Program-made: the position numbers and the translations under genes | Source of the DNA: an uncultured Prevotella sp. | GTDB lineage: Bacteria; Bacteroidota; Bacteroidia; Bacteroidales; Bacteroidaceae | Assembly (NCBI GenBank): GCA_946998205.1 | Contig: CAMPYJ010000004.1 | Span: 47,893-111,892 of the forward strand | Reading direction: 5' to 3' | Length of the DNA: 64,000 nt | The notes under the pieces: generated by a model | Database searches by the model: none | Told to the model about the DNA's origin: nothing | Seen by the model: the letters and a program-made list of their open reading frames with translations, nothing else | In this document: one piece after another, positions 46,182 to 54,372 of the stretch | Layout: each line of letters starts with the position of its first letter | Numbering within the stretch: the stretch's first letter is position 1

Positions 46182-46619
46182 TTATTTTTTCCAGTTTCTA
46201 ATGGTCCAAACCACCACGCCCCACACCTCGAACTTGTCCAATTCGCTGACCCTAATCGGTCGGAACGCCTGGTTGGCGGGCCGCAATTCGATATATCCCT
46301 CACGCACATGAGTCATGTCCAGATACTTGATGGTGAACTCTCCATTGATGTAAGCCACAATCACATCGTTGTGTCCAGCCTCTACCGAACGGTCTATCAC
46401 GGCGATATCCCCATCGTTGATGCCGGCATCTATCATCGAGTCGCCCGACACCCGACCATAGAACGTAGCGTCGGGGTGACGGATGAAGTCACGATTGAAA
46501 TCGAGAGAGTCTTGCAGATAATCACCCGCAGGACTGGGAAAGCCGGCCTTGATGCCCGGTGCCAGCTCGAGTTCTAATTGCTTGAGAAACGAACCGTTGA
46601 GTATTTTAATGCTTGACAT
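46182..46619 (-). CDS. umuD: UmuD-type self-cleaving protein (S24/LexA peptidase family)
   Basis: A 145-residue UmuD homolog that, after RecA-stimulated self-cleavage, pairs with UmuC. Ala25-Gly26 (KAGFPSPAGDY) matches the cleavage site, Ser61 in GDSM and Lys98 in FTIKYL form the catalytic dyad; spacing agrees with E. coli UmuD (24/25, 60, 97). No DNA-binding domain is present, so it is not LexA. The upstream region carries direct repeats that may be an operator (46657-46684). Confidence 0.94.
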   Translation of the reverse strand: MSSIKILNGSFLKQLELELAPGIKAGFPSPAGDYLQDSLDFNRDFIRHPDATFYGRVSGDSMIDAGINDGDIAVIDRSVEAGHNDVIVAYINGEFTIKYLDMTHVREGYIELRPANQAFRPIRVSELDKFEVWGVVVWTIRNWKK

Positions 46620-46656
46620 ATTTCAAAAGGCAGCTTGCCGTCTGCCATTGACGTTC

Positions 46657-46718
46657 TAACTTTTCTTTGTCTTAACTTTTCTTTCGTACAAAAATAGTAT
46701 TATTATCCTAAAGAAAAG
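46657..46718 (-). promoter_or_regulatory. Candidate operator and promoter of umuDC
   Basis: TAACTTTTCTTT occurs exactly twice, at 46657-46668 and 46673-46684, a 16-bp period. An inverted partial copy, AAAGAAAAG, lies at 46710-46718. The three surround TATTTTTG (46696-46689), a -7 box for the minus strand. The arrangement suggests a damage-responsive repressor site, though the protein is not identified. Confidence 0.5.
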
Positions 46719-46952
46719 AATAAAATCTTCACAAAAACAGGAACAGTCCATCGTTTATCTTCACAAGCCATACCATCATGACATGCCATGATGAACGTAG
46801 GGGAAGATTCTGCATGGCCGACCCGGCAACGTGCGACACGCATGCGGCTCATCGGCAACAGACATCCGTGAAGATGAGCGCCTTGCGCAATACAGGCCGC
46901 ATTCGATGACGGATAGGCGGTTAACGGTTTCGGCTTGGCGCATCCAACATAA

Positions 46953-47145
46953 GGGCGGTTCTATAAATTACCGCCGTAAAGTTTTTTGTATGTTGGACAG
47001 TTTACGTTTTGTCATCTTGCGGTCTCTTTTTGGTTCAATTTGTTTGTTCGTTCAGTCGTATAGCCCGCTATACTCCTTCACTCACAAACAAATTGAACAC
47101 AAAAACAGCCTCGCAATCTGACAAAGCTAATTTATAGAACAGCCC
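46953..47145. mobile_element. MITE-like element, copy D (193 bp)
   Basis: The left end GGGCGGTTCTATAAATTA is intact; the right end TAATTTATAGAACAGCCC has one change. The flanks are ATAA at 46949-46952 and ATAA at 47146-47149, an exact 4-bp target duplication. The sequence is nearly identical to copy C. It ends 26 bases before the GH92 promoter. Confidence 0.88.
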
Positions 47146-47170
47146 ATAAAAATAAATAAATGACAACGCA

Positions 47171-47202
47171 TTTGTCCATCCCTGTTTTTTATCGTAAATT
47201 TG
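47171..47202 (+). promoter_or_regulatory. Promoter of the GH92 gene
   Basis: TTTG (47171-47174), a 20-base spacer and TAAATTTG (47195-47202), 31 bases before the ATG. Confidence 0.75.
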
Positions 47203-47233
47203 CCATGCTAACAACACTAACCAAATACATAAC

Positions 47234-49555
47234 ATGAGCATTTTTAAAACGTGTCTTTCCGTACTCGCACTGGTTTCTGCCATGAACGCCAGCGCACTTG
47301 ACAAGCCATCCCCCGTAGATTATGTGAACCCTTTGGTGGGTACCCTGTCCAAGGTTTCCCTCTCAACGGGCAACACCTATCCGGCCATCGCCCTGCCATG
47401 GGGCATGAACTTCTGGATGCCTCAAACAGGTAAGATGGGAGACGGATGGGGCTACGTTTATACAGCCGACAAACTTCGCGGATTTAAGCAAACGCATCAA
47501 CCCAGTCCATGGATTAACGACTACGGACAGTTTGCCATCATGCCCATCACCGGCAAGCCGGTATTCAATGAAGACGAACGTGCCAGTTGGTTCTCACACA
47601 AGGCCGAAGTAGCTAAACCCTATTATTATCGTGTTTATCTGGCTGACCACGACGTGGTGACAGAACTGACTCCGACAGAGCGCGCCGTCATGTTCAGGTT
47701 CACATTCCCCGAAACCAATCATTCGTATGTAGTGGTGGATGCCCTTGACCGCGGCTCGTCTGTGAAAATTATTCCTTCAGAAAACAAGATTATAGGATAC
47801 ACCACACGCAACAGTGGGGGCGTACCCGACAATTTCAAGAATTATTTTGTCATCAAGTTTGACAAGCCTTTCACATACAAAGCTGCAGTGGCCGATGGTC
47901 AAATCAAACAAGGTACCACCGAGGCGACGGTCAACCACGCTGGTGCCATCATCGGCTTCAAGACCAAACGAGGCGAGCAGGTGCATGCCCGCATCGCCTC
48001 TTCTTTCATCAGTCCTGAGCAAGCAGAACTCAACTTGCAGGAGCTGGGCAACCTGTCGTTCGAACAAATCAAGGAACAGGGACGACAGACCTGGAACAAG
48101 ACGTTGAGCCGTATTGAGGTGGAAGATAATAATGTAGACCATCTGCGTACCTTCTACTCATGCCTTTACCGCTCTGTATTGTTCCCTCGCAGCTTCTACG
48201 AGAAAGACGCCAATGGCAAGATAGTACATTACAGTCCGTACAACGGCAAGGTGTTGCCAGGCTACATGTTTACCGACACAGGCTTCTGGGACACGTTCCG
48301 TTGTTTGTTCCCCATGCTCAACCTCGTCTATCCGTCCATGAACGTCAAGATGCAAGAGGGTTTGGTCAACGCCTATCTCGAGAGTGGCTTCCTGCCAGAG
48401 TGGGCAAGTCCCGGCCATCGCGGCTGCATGGTGGGCAACAACTCGGCGTCTGTCGTGGCCGACGCTTACCTGAAAGGGTTGCGCGGTTACGATGCTGAAA
48501 CGTTGTGGAAAGCCGTGACGCATGGTGCCAATGCGGTTCACCCGAAGGTTAGCTCAACGGGTCGCTTGGGATGGGAGTATTACAACAAATTAGGTTATGT
48601 ACCTTACGATGTGAAGATCAATGAGAACGTGGCTCGTACCTTGGAGTATGCCTACGATGACTGGTGCATCTATCAGTTTGGTAAGTCACTGGGTAAGTCT
48701 GAAAAAGAACTGGCTCAATACAAGAAGAACGCCATGAACTATAAGAACGTATTCGATAAGGAAACCAACTTGATGCGCGGTCGCAACCAGGACGGTAAGT
48801 TCCAGACACCGTTCAGTCCCTTGAAGTGGGGTGACGCCTTTACGGAGGGCAATTCCTGGCATTACTCTTGGTCAGTGTTCCACGACCCACAAGGCTTGAT
48901 CAATCTCATGGGAGGCAAGCAAACCTTCGTTCAAATGCTCGATTCTGTCTTTAATGTTCCGCCCTTGTTCGATGACAGTTACTACGGAGGCGTCATCCAT
49001 GAGATACGCGAAATGCAAATCATGAACATGGGTAACTATGCTCATGGCAACCAACCCATCCAGCACATGATTTACATGTACAACTATGCCGCACAGCCTT
49101 GGAAGGCTCAATACTGGACTCGCGAGGTGATGGACAAGCTCTACACGGCTCAAGCCGACGGCTATTGCGGTGATGAGGACAACGGACAAACCTCTGCTTG
49201 GTACGTCTTCTCGGCCATGGGTTTCTATCCCGTGTGTCCCGGTGCCAACCAGTATGTCATCGGCACACCTTATTTTGACAAGATGACCCTGCATTTGGAG
49301 AACGGCAAGACCATGACCATCACGGCGCAAAACTGTAGTCAAAGCAACAAATACATACAGTCGTTGAGCATCAACGGCATGCCTTCCACCAAGAATTTCT
49401 TCACGCACGAACAGTTGACGCAGGGCGGTAACATCCAGTATGTCATGGGTAGTACCCCCAACAAGCAGCGAGGCATCAGCGACAGTGACGCTCCTTATTC
49501 GTTCACGAAAGAGCTGACTGGAGCGAAAAATAAGAAAAGCAGGCGTCGCGAATAA
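47234..49555 (+). CDS. GH92 family alpha-mannosidase
   Basis: A 773-residue exported glycosidase of family GH92, calcium-dependent exo-acting alpha-mannosidases that trim mannose from N-glycans or yeast mannan. A signal peptide (to NASA) precedes the N-terminal beta-sandwich (YVNPLVGTLSKVSLSTGNTY, ALPWGMNFWMPQTG), and the (alpha/alpha)6 catalytic domain has the family hallmarks MFTDTGFWDTFRCLFPML, the HEIREMQIMNMGNYAHGNQP acid region and GDEDNGQTSAWYVFSAMGFY with the calcium and base residues. It is a stand-alone gene, not in a visible polysaccharide-utilisation locus. Exact linkage specificity cannot be read. Confidence 0.94.
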   Translation: MSIFKTCLSVLALVSAMNASALDKPSPVDYVNPLVGTLSKVSLSTGNTYPAIALPWGMNFWMPQTGKMGDGWGYVYTADKLRGFKQTHQPSPWINDYGQFAIMPITGKPVFNEDERASWFSHKAEVAKPYYYRVYLADHDVVTELTPTERAVMFRFTFPETNHSYVVVDALDRGSSVKIIPSENKIIGYTTRNSGGVPDNFKNYFVIKFDKPFTYKAAVADGQIKQGTTEATVNHAGAIIGFKTKRGEQVHARIASSFISPEQAELNLQELGNLSFEQIKEQGRQTWNKTLSRIEVEDNNVDHLRTFYSCLYRSVLFPRSFYEKDANGKIVHYSPYNGKVLPGYMFTDTGFWDTFRCLFPMLNLVYPSMNVKMQEGLVNAYLESGFLPEWASPGHRGCMVGNNSASVVADAYLKGLRGYDAETLWKAVTHGANAVHPKVSSTGRLGWEYYNKLGYVPYDVKINENVARTLEYAYDDWCIYQFGKSLGKSEKELAQYKKNAMNYKNVFDKETNLMRGRNQDGKFQTPFSPLKWGDAFTEGNSWHYSWSVFHDPQGLINLMGGKQTFVQMLDSVFNVPPLFDDSYYGGVIHEIREMQIMNMGNYAHGNQPIQHMIYMYNYAAQPWKAQYWTREVMDKLYTAQADGYCGDEDNGQTSAWYVFSAMGFYPVCPGANQYVIGTPYFDKMTLHLENGKTMTITAQNCSQSNKYIQSLSINGMPSTKNFFTHEQLTQGGNIQYVMGSTPNKQRGISDSDAPYSFTKELTGAKNKKSRRRE

Positions 49556-49673
49556 GAGTGAGGGCAGCATTCATCGGTGAGCCAACTTGCAAATGAGGTG
49601 GAGCGGCCGAGAAGATTGTTTGTTGACTACCACCCTCCCTTTCATCTCTCATCCCACAGATTGAGCAGCGGTC

Positions 49674-50567
49674 TTACAGCACCTGATGCGCCCCACGGTG
49701 CAACATGCACAGGCGCCTCATGCCAAAAAGACGGAGCAGCTTTAATTTCAGAGTGCCGTAGAAAGGGAGTTTGGGAAGCTGGATATCACTCGCATCGCCC
49801 GTCAGCTCGTAGGTGTGCAACTGAACGTTCAACACATGGGCATAGTAAGCGCCAAAGCCTTCGCAGGCTTGAAGGGACGTGTTTTCCAACACGTTGAGAT
49901 GCGCTTGCAACAGGTCTTTCCATTCGTTGCCTTGCGCCCGAGCCGTTATACCATTCTTATTATAGGTATATTGGTAAAACCCGATAGGAGTGGTACGAAC
50001 ACAGCGAACCTTACTCAACAACTGTGGAAGCATAAAGATGTCCTCAAATTTACGGCCAACGGGAAACTGGATGGTGTCAAACAGCGTTCGTTTAAATATT
50101 TTATTCCAGGCGAAACCATGCAGATAAGCCTTGGCTTCAAACCAATAGCGCCACACGTCGTGATAACACTTGTCGTGAAGCGTATGCGTCTCTACGCTCT
50201 TTCCATCGTCTCTGACAAACGAGTACTCCAGCAAATCGATGCCGTCATCCGCATGTAACACCTTCATCAGCGAGGGATAGAGGCCGTCATCCAGATAATC
50301 ATCCGAGTCTACAAACGTCACATACCTGCCTTGGGCCACCGTCAGTCCCGTGTTTCGCGCCGCAGAGAGCCCAGCGTTGTCCTGATGAATGACGGTGACG
50401 TTCTTTTTGTTGCGGTATGTGTCACAGAGAGCAGCCGAGCCATCCGTGGCCCCATCATCCACCAAGATGATTTCCATGCCGGGCACATCCTGAGCCAACA
50501 CACTCTGCACACACCTTTCAAGGGTGTGCTCTACATTGTAAACGGGAATGATTACAGACAGCAACAT
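49674..50567 (-). CDS. GT2 family glycosyltransferase
   Basis: A 297-residue GT-A-fold glycosyltransferase: LLSVIIPVYNVEHTLERCVQ, MEIILVDDGATDGSAALCD, NAGLSAARNTGLTVAQGRYV, and the metal-binding FVDSDDYLDDG. No transmembrane helix. Such enzymes add sugars to surface polysaccharides or LPS from nucleotide-sugar donors; donor and acceptor are not deducible. The gene stands alone, without a glycan cluster around it. Confidence 0.88.
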   Translation of the reverse strand: MLLSVIIPVYNVEHTLERCVQSVLAQDVPGMEIILVDDGATDGSAALCDTYRNKKNVTVIHQDNAGLSAARNTGLTVAQGRYVTFVDSDDYLDDGLYPSLMKVLHADDGIDLLEYSFVRDDGKSVETHTLHDKCYHDVWRYWFEAKAYLHGFAWNKIFKRTLFDTIQFPVGRKFEDIFMLPQLLSKVRCVRTTPIGFYQYTYNKNGITARAQGNEWKDLLQAHLNVLENTSLQACEGFGAYYAHVLNVQLHTYELTGDASDIQLPKLPFYGTLKLKLLRLFGMRRLCMLHRGAHQVL

Positions 50568-51004
50568 CTTCTTCTATCAGGCTTGGTGAATCAATTTTTG
50601 CCATTCCTGTTTTCACGTTTCAGGACAGGGGCTGAACAACAAAGTGAGTCATGCCATATCTACGACATTCCCGCTTGTACCACACCTGTCGGCGAAAGGA
50701 ATAAAAGGCGGACAAACACTCCGACATCCCAAAGCACGTCTTGGGCAAATCGCGATGACATGAGCATGGGCCTCGAACCTTTCCAGACTGATGACAGACG
50801 CGCGGTTAAACCAAATTCATCATCACCCCCCCCGACACGGAACGTCACATCTGCACACCGTTCCGGAAGACTGTTTCATACGGAAATACTCCGATTCACG
50901 GTTCGATGACCTGTTCTCATTCATCGTTTGGCAAAAGTAATCAATATCCGTGACAATCAAGAAAGAAAAGGCTTATACTTCGATAACCCTCCACGGCTCG
51001 TTCA

Positions 51005-51018
51005 TTTATAGAACCGCC
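51005..51018. repeat. Isolated remnant of a MITE terminal repeat
   Basis: TTTATAGAACCGCC equals 14 of the 18 bases of the family end. No partner end is found nearby, so this is probably a decayed copy. Confidence 0.45.
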
Positions 51019-51157
51019 AATAAGCGGAAAATGATGGTACCCGATACCATACAGACACCTGACCGCTTTGCCTTCAGCAAGTTTGGCTCGCCACAGAATA
51101 CGCGCAACATATTGAAATACAATACGCTAACAAATCCACCAAGACCATCTTTCAACA

Positions 51158-51239
51158 GCATGCAGATTGGAGGGAAAAAGCATGCAGATTGGAGGGAAAA
51201 AGCAACGAGTTTGGAGGGTAAAGGCATGGAGATTGAAAC
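51158..51239. repeat. 22-bp-period repeat array (3 full units plus partial)
   Basis: Units start at 51158, 51180, 51202 and 51224. The first two are identical for all 22 bases (GCATGCAGATTGG, then AGGGAAAAA); the third starts GCAACGAGTTTGG; the fourth is a 16-base partial, GCATGGAGATTG plus AAAC. It is the best preserved array and runs opposite to the one at 266-353. Confidence 0.85.
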
Positions 51240-51427
51240 CCATCATCCACGCGCTGGGTGATGAGGGCAACTGGCGGGAGCAAAACGACCGATGGCATAC
51301 GTTGCTTGGAAGTGACAAATAATCGGCAGAGCAAAGCATAATTCATGAATTTTTCACTAACTTTGCAAGCAGATGGCACGAGCCGGAAAGGCAGCTGGCA
51401 ACGGCCCACAACAAAGATTTTGAGACA

Positions 51428-52579
51428 GTGAAATTCAGCGAAGTAATCGGACAGGAAGACGCTCAGGCGCACCTTTTACAGCTGGTGCGCGAGAACCGCG
51501 TGCCCCACGCCATCATGCTTTGCGGTCCGTACGGCAGTGGCAAGTTGGCCTTGGCGCTGGCTTTCGCATCCCATTTGCTGGGCGAGCGCGACGAAGAGGG
51601 GCAGTCGGTGCTGAACAACGACCATGCCGTGGCGAACGCCGAGGCCATGTTGCGCAACTGGGAGCATCCCGACTTGCACTTCACCTTCCCCGTGATTCGC
51701 CCAACAGGCACCTCGTCTGACCACAAGATGGTGAGCGACGACTTTGGCAGGGAATGGCGAACGCTGCTCAAGGAAGGTGCCTATTTCAGCATGGATCAAT
51801 GGCTCGACCGCATGAAGGCCACCACGCAGCAAGCCCAGATATTTGAGGCAGAGAGCGATGAGCTGACCCGCAAGCTGAGCTTGAAATCGAGTCAGGGCGG
51901 TTATAAAATCTCCCTCATCTGGCTGCCCGAGCGCATGAATCAGGTTTGTGCCAACAAACTGCTCAAGCTACTGGAAGAGCCGCCCCTGCAAACCCTGTTC
52001 ATCCTGGTGTGCGAGGAGCCCGAAAAACTGCTCGAGACCATCCGGAGCCGCGTGCAACGCATCGACGTGAGGCGCATTGACGACCAGGCCATTGAGAAGG
52101 CGTTGGTAGAAAAACGCGGACTGGAAGCCGACATGGCGCACCGCATAGCACGCACGGCCAACGGCAACTGGCTGAAAGCGTTGGAGACGCTGGATGCTGA
52201 CAACGAGAACAGACAGTTTCTGGAAACGTTCAAACAACTGATGCGACTGGCGTACATGCGCAACGTGAAGGAGCTGAAGAAATGGACTGAGGGCGTCGCC
52301 GGATACGGACGAGAGAAGCAGCGGCGCATGCTGCACTACTTCAGCAGAATGGTTCGCGAAAACTTTATGTACAACTTCCGCCTGCCCGAGCTGAACTACA
52401 TGACGATGGAAGAGGAGGATTTCGCCAAGAACTTCGCCCGATTCATCAACGAAGCCAACGTCATAGAGATTGAAAAACTGTTCGCCTCGGCACGAAGAGA
52501 CATCGGACAAAACGCCAATGCAAAGATTGTTTTCTTCAACATGGCGTTGGAAATGATTGTTCTGCTCATCAAAAAATAA
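51428..52579 (+). CDS. holB: DNA polymerase III delta' subunit
   Basis: A 383-residue AAA+ clamp-loader subunit. N-terminal FSEVIGQEDAQAHLLQLVRE, a modified P-loop GPYGSGKLAL (Leu in place of Thr, consistent with a non-hydrolysing delta'), LLKLLEEPPLQTLFILVCEE and sensor region LLETIRSRVQRIDV. The start is GTG at 51428, followed directly by MKFSEVIGQ; no ATG is available before the conserved region. TAACTTTG at 51358-51365 is the probable -7 box. It leads an operon with ricT and gldH. Confidence 0.92.
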   Translation: MKFSEVIGQEDAQAHLLQLVRENRVPHAIMLCGPYGSGKLALALAFASHLLGERDEEGQSVLNNDHAVANAEAMLRNWEHPDLHFTFPVIRPTGTSSDHKMVSDDFGREWRTLLKEGAYFSMDQWLDRMKATTQQAQIFEAESDELTRKLSLKSSQGGYKISLIWLPERMNQVCANKLLKLLEEPPLQTLFILVCEEPEKLLETIRSRVQRIDVRRIDDQAIEKALVEKRGLEADMAHRIARTANGNWLKALETLDADNENRQFLETFKQLMRLAYMRNVKELKKWTEGVAGYGREKQRRMLHYFSRMVRENFMYNFRLPELNYMTMEEEDFAKNFARFINEANVIEIEKLFASARRDIGQNANAKIVFFNMALEMIVLLIKK

Positions 52580-52662
52580 CAATATATACAGGAATGTCGT
52601 CCGCGGGAAGGCCCACCGCCGACAATCGTGACAGCGGCATTCTTCCACTCAAATTTTACACA

Positions 52663-53880
52663 ATGGATTACAAAAATATGAAATTCAAGATAGCCAACGG
52701 GTGTGACAGAGGCCTTTGCCGCCACTCGTGTGGCCGCCAAGACAAGCAGTTGAACACCTATGACTGGCTGGCCGACATCCCAGGCAACAACCTGACGACC
52801 GACTTGGTGGAGGTTCAGTTCAAGAATACCCGAAAGGGATATTTCCACAACGTGAACGGGCTGGACTTGAAAAAGGGCGACATCGTGGCCGTGGAAGCCA
52901 ATCCGGGGCACGACATTGGCGTGGTGACGCTCACCGGAAGCCTGGTGAAGCTGCAAATCAAGAAGGCTAATCTGAAATCGCAAGATGAGATTAAACGCAT
53001 CTACCGAATCGCCAAAGAGGTGGACATGGAGAAATACAGGGAGGCGAAGGCTCGCGAACACGACACCATGATACAGAGTAGAAAGATTGCGAAGGACCTT
53101 GGTTTGCAAATGAAGATAGGCGACGTGGAGTATCAGGGCGACGGCAACAAGGCCATCTTCTACTATATCGCCGATGAGCGCGTAGACTTCAGGCAGCTCA
53201 TCAAAGTGCTGGCAGAGACTTTCCACGTGCGCATTGAGATGAAACAGATTGGCGCACGGCAGGAAGCAGGGCGCATTGGCGGCACCGGACCTTGCGGGCG
53301 AGAGCTTTGCTGCGCCACCTGGATGAAGAATTTCGTATCGGTCAGCACCAATTCGGCACGCATCCAAGACATCTCGTTGAACCCACAAAAGTTGGCTGGA
53401 ATGTGCGCCAAACTGAAATGCTGCCTCAACTATGAGGCCGACGACTATCTGGAAGCCAGCCGGAAACTGCCCAGCAGGGAGATTGTACTGCACACGGTGG
53501 ACAAGGATTATTATCATTTCAAGGCAGACATCCTCACAGGCATGGTGACCTACTCTACCGAAAAGAACGCCGCCGTCGACCTGGAAACGCTGTCTGCCGA
53601 GCGCGCCAAGGAAATCATCGAGATGAACAAGCGGGGCGAAAAGCCCGCATCGCTCTTGACAGACGGACAGAGGAAAGAAGAACCCAAACATAAGGATCTG
53701 CTTGCCGGTGCTGACATCAGTAGATTTGACAAAAACAAAAACCGAAAGAGAAAGCCCAACACGGAGACTTCAGAAGGCAATGCCAGACGGGGAAACAACT
53801 ACAACCGGCGCAGAAACATTCCAAACCGCAGACCCAGAACAGACCGGACAGACAGCCAGGAACGTCCGGAAAACAATTGA
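52663..53880 (+). CDS. ricT: PSP1-domain protein RicT (YaaT)
   Basis: A 405-residue PSP1-family protein. In Bacillus the homolog YaaT/RicT forms an iron-sulfur complex with YlbF and YmcA that governs RNA processing; in Bacteroidetes the role is not established. The cysteine-rich core is clear: CGRELCCATWMKNF and CAKLKCCLNYE, plus N-terminal CDRGLCRHSCGRQDKQ. The C-terminal 60 residues are basic and low complexity (NRRRNIPNRRPRTDRTDSQE), suiting RNA contact. ATG 52663 is chosen; the frame extends upstream to 52594 without family similarity. Confidence 0.88.
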   Translation: MDYKNMKFKIANGCDRGLCRHSCGRQDKQLNTYDWLADIPGNNLTTDLVEVQFKNTRKGYFHNVNGLDLKKGDIVAVEANPGHDIGVVTLTGSLVKLQIKKANLKSQDEIKRIYRIAKEVDMEKYREAKAREHDTMIQSRKIAKDLGLQMKIGDVEYQGDGNKAIFYYIADERVDFRQLIKVLAETFHVRIEMKQIGARQEAGRIGGTGPCGRELCCATWMKNFVSVSTNSARIQDISLNPQKLAGMCAKLKCCLNYEADDYLEASRKLPSREIVLHTVDKDYYHFKADILTGMVTYSTEKNAAVDLETLSAERAKEIIEMNKRGEKPASLLTDGQRKEEPKHKDLLAGADISRFDKNKNRKRKPNTETSEGNARRGNNYNRRRNIPNRRPRTDRTDSQERPENN

Positions 53881-53886
53881 CGTGAC

Positions 53887-54342
53887 ATGAGAAAATTGGG
53901 AGCAGCACTCATCCTCAGCGTGCTATTCGCAGCATGCAACGACAAGAAAGTGTATGACACCTTTCATCATACACCCCTCACAGGCTGGGAAAAAAATGAC
54001 AGTCTGTCGTTTGACGTACCCAAGTTGAAAGCCTCGGGACGCTACCTCTCGACGTTGGCGCTGCGAATCGATGACGACTATCCTTTCATGGGGCTCACGC
54101 TCATCGTTGAGCAGACCGTTCATCCGGCACATACAAAACATGTCGACACACTCAATTGCGCGCTCATCGGCGCCAATGGGATACCAAAAGGGCAAGGCAT
54201 CGGTTACTACCAGTATGCGTTTGACGTCACTTCAATGAACTTGCAGAAAGGCGACTCGCTGCACATCAGCGTTCGACATGACATGAAGAGAGAGATATTG
54301 CCAGGCATCAGCAACGTTGGCGTGAGCCTGACGAAACAATGA
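53887..54342 (+). CDS. gldH: Gliding-motility-type lipoprotein GldH
   Basis: A 151-residue lipoprotein (lipobox FAAC, Cys17) of the GldH family: VYDTFHHTPLTGWEKNDSLS, LALRIDDDYPFMGLTLIVEQ and a C-terminal VRHDMKREILPGISNVGVSL. In Flavobacterium GldH is needed for gliding and type IX secretion; non-gliding Bacteroidales keep it for reasons not fully settled. It lies six bases behind ricT in the holB operon and converges with rodA. Confidence 0.88.
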   Translation: MRKLGAALILSVLFAACNDKKVYDTFHHTPLTGWEKNDSLSFDVPKLKASGRYLSTLALRIDDDYPFMGLTLIVEQTVHPAHTKHVDTLNCALIGANGIPKGQGIGYYQYAFDVTSMNLQKGDSLHISVRHDMKREILPGISNVGVSLTKQ

Positions 54343-54372
54343 GCGGCCTGCCTTCATTAAGCCATCGGCAGC

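Larger units (their letters stand above)
46620..47233. other. Divergent intergenic region: umuDC control region, MITE copy D, GH92 promoter
   Basis: The umuDC side holds a TATTTTTG box (minus strand, 46696-46689) and short repeats. The middle (46730-46948) has no recognisable element. Element copy D follows at 46953-47145, then the GH92 promoter at 47171-47202. Confidence 0.6.
50568..51427. other. 860-base intergenic region upstream of holB
   Basis: No gene is supported. Contents: a run of eight Cs at 50826-50833, a 14-base remnant of a MITE end (TTTATAGAACCGCC, 51005-51018), a 22-bp repeat array (51158-51239) and the holB -7 box TAACTTTG at 51358-51365. Confidence 0.55.

Noticed and set aside
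44885..46309. A longer UmuC with 43 extra N-terminal residues
   Set aside because: The extension overlaps umuD and has no similarity to the polymerase; the start MFYAICDCDNC at 46180 is canonical.
50568..51427. A hidden gene or tRNA in the 860-base gap before holB
   Set aside because: No coding frame with protein-like composition and no T-loop or acceptor-stem pattern was found on either strand.
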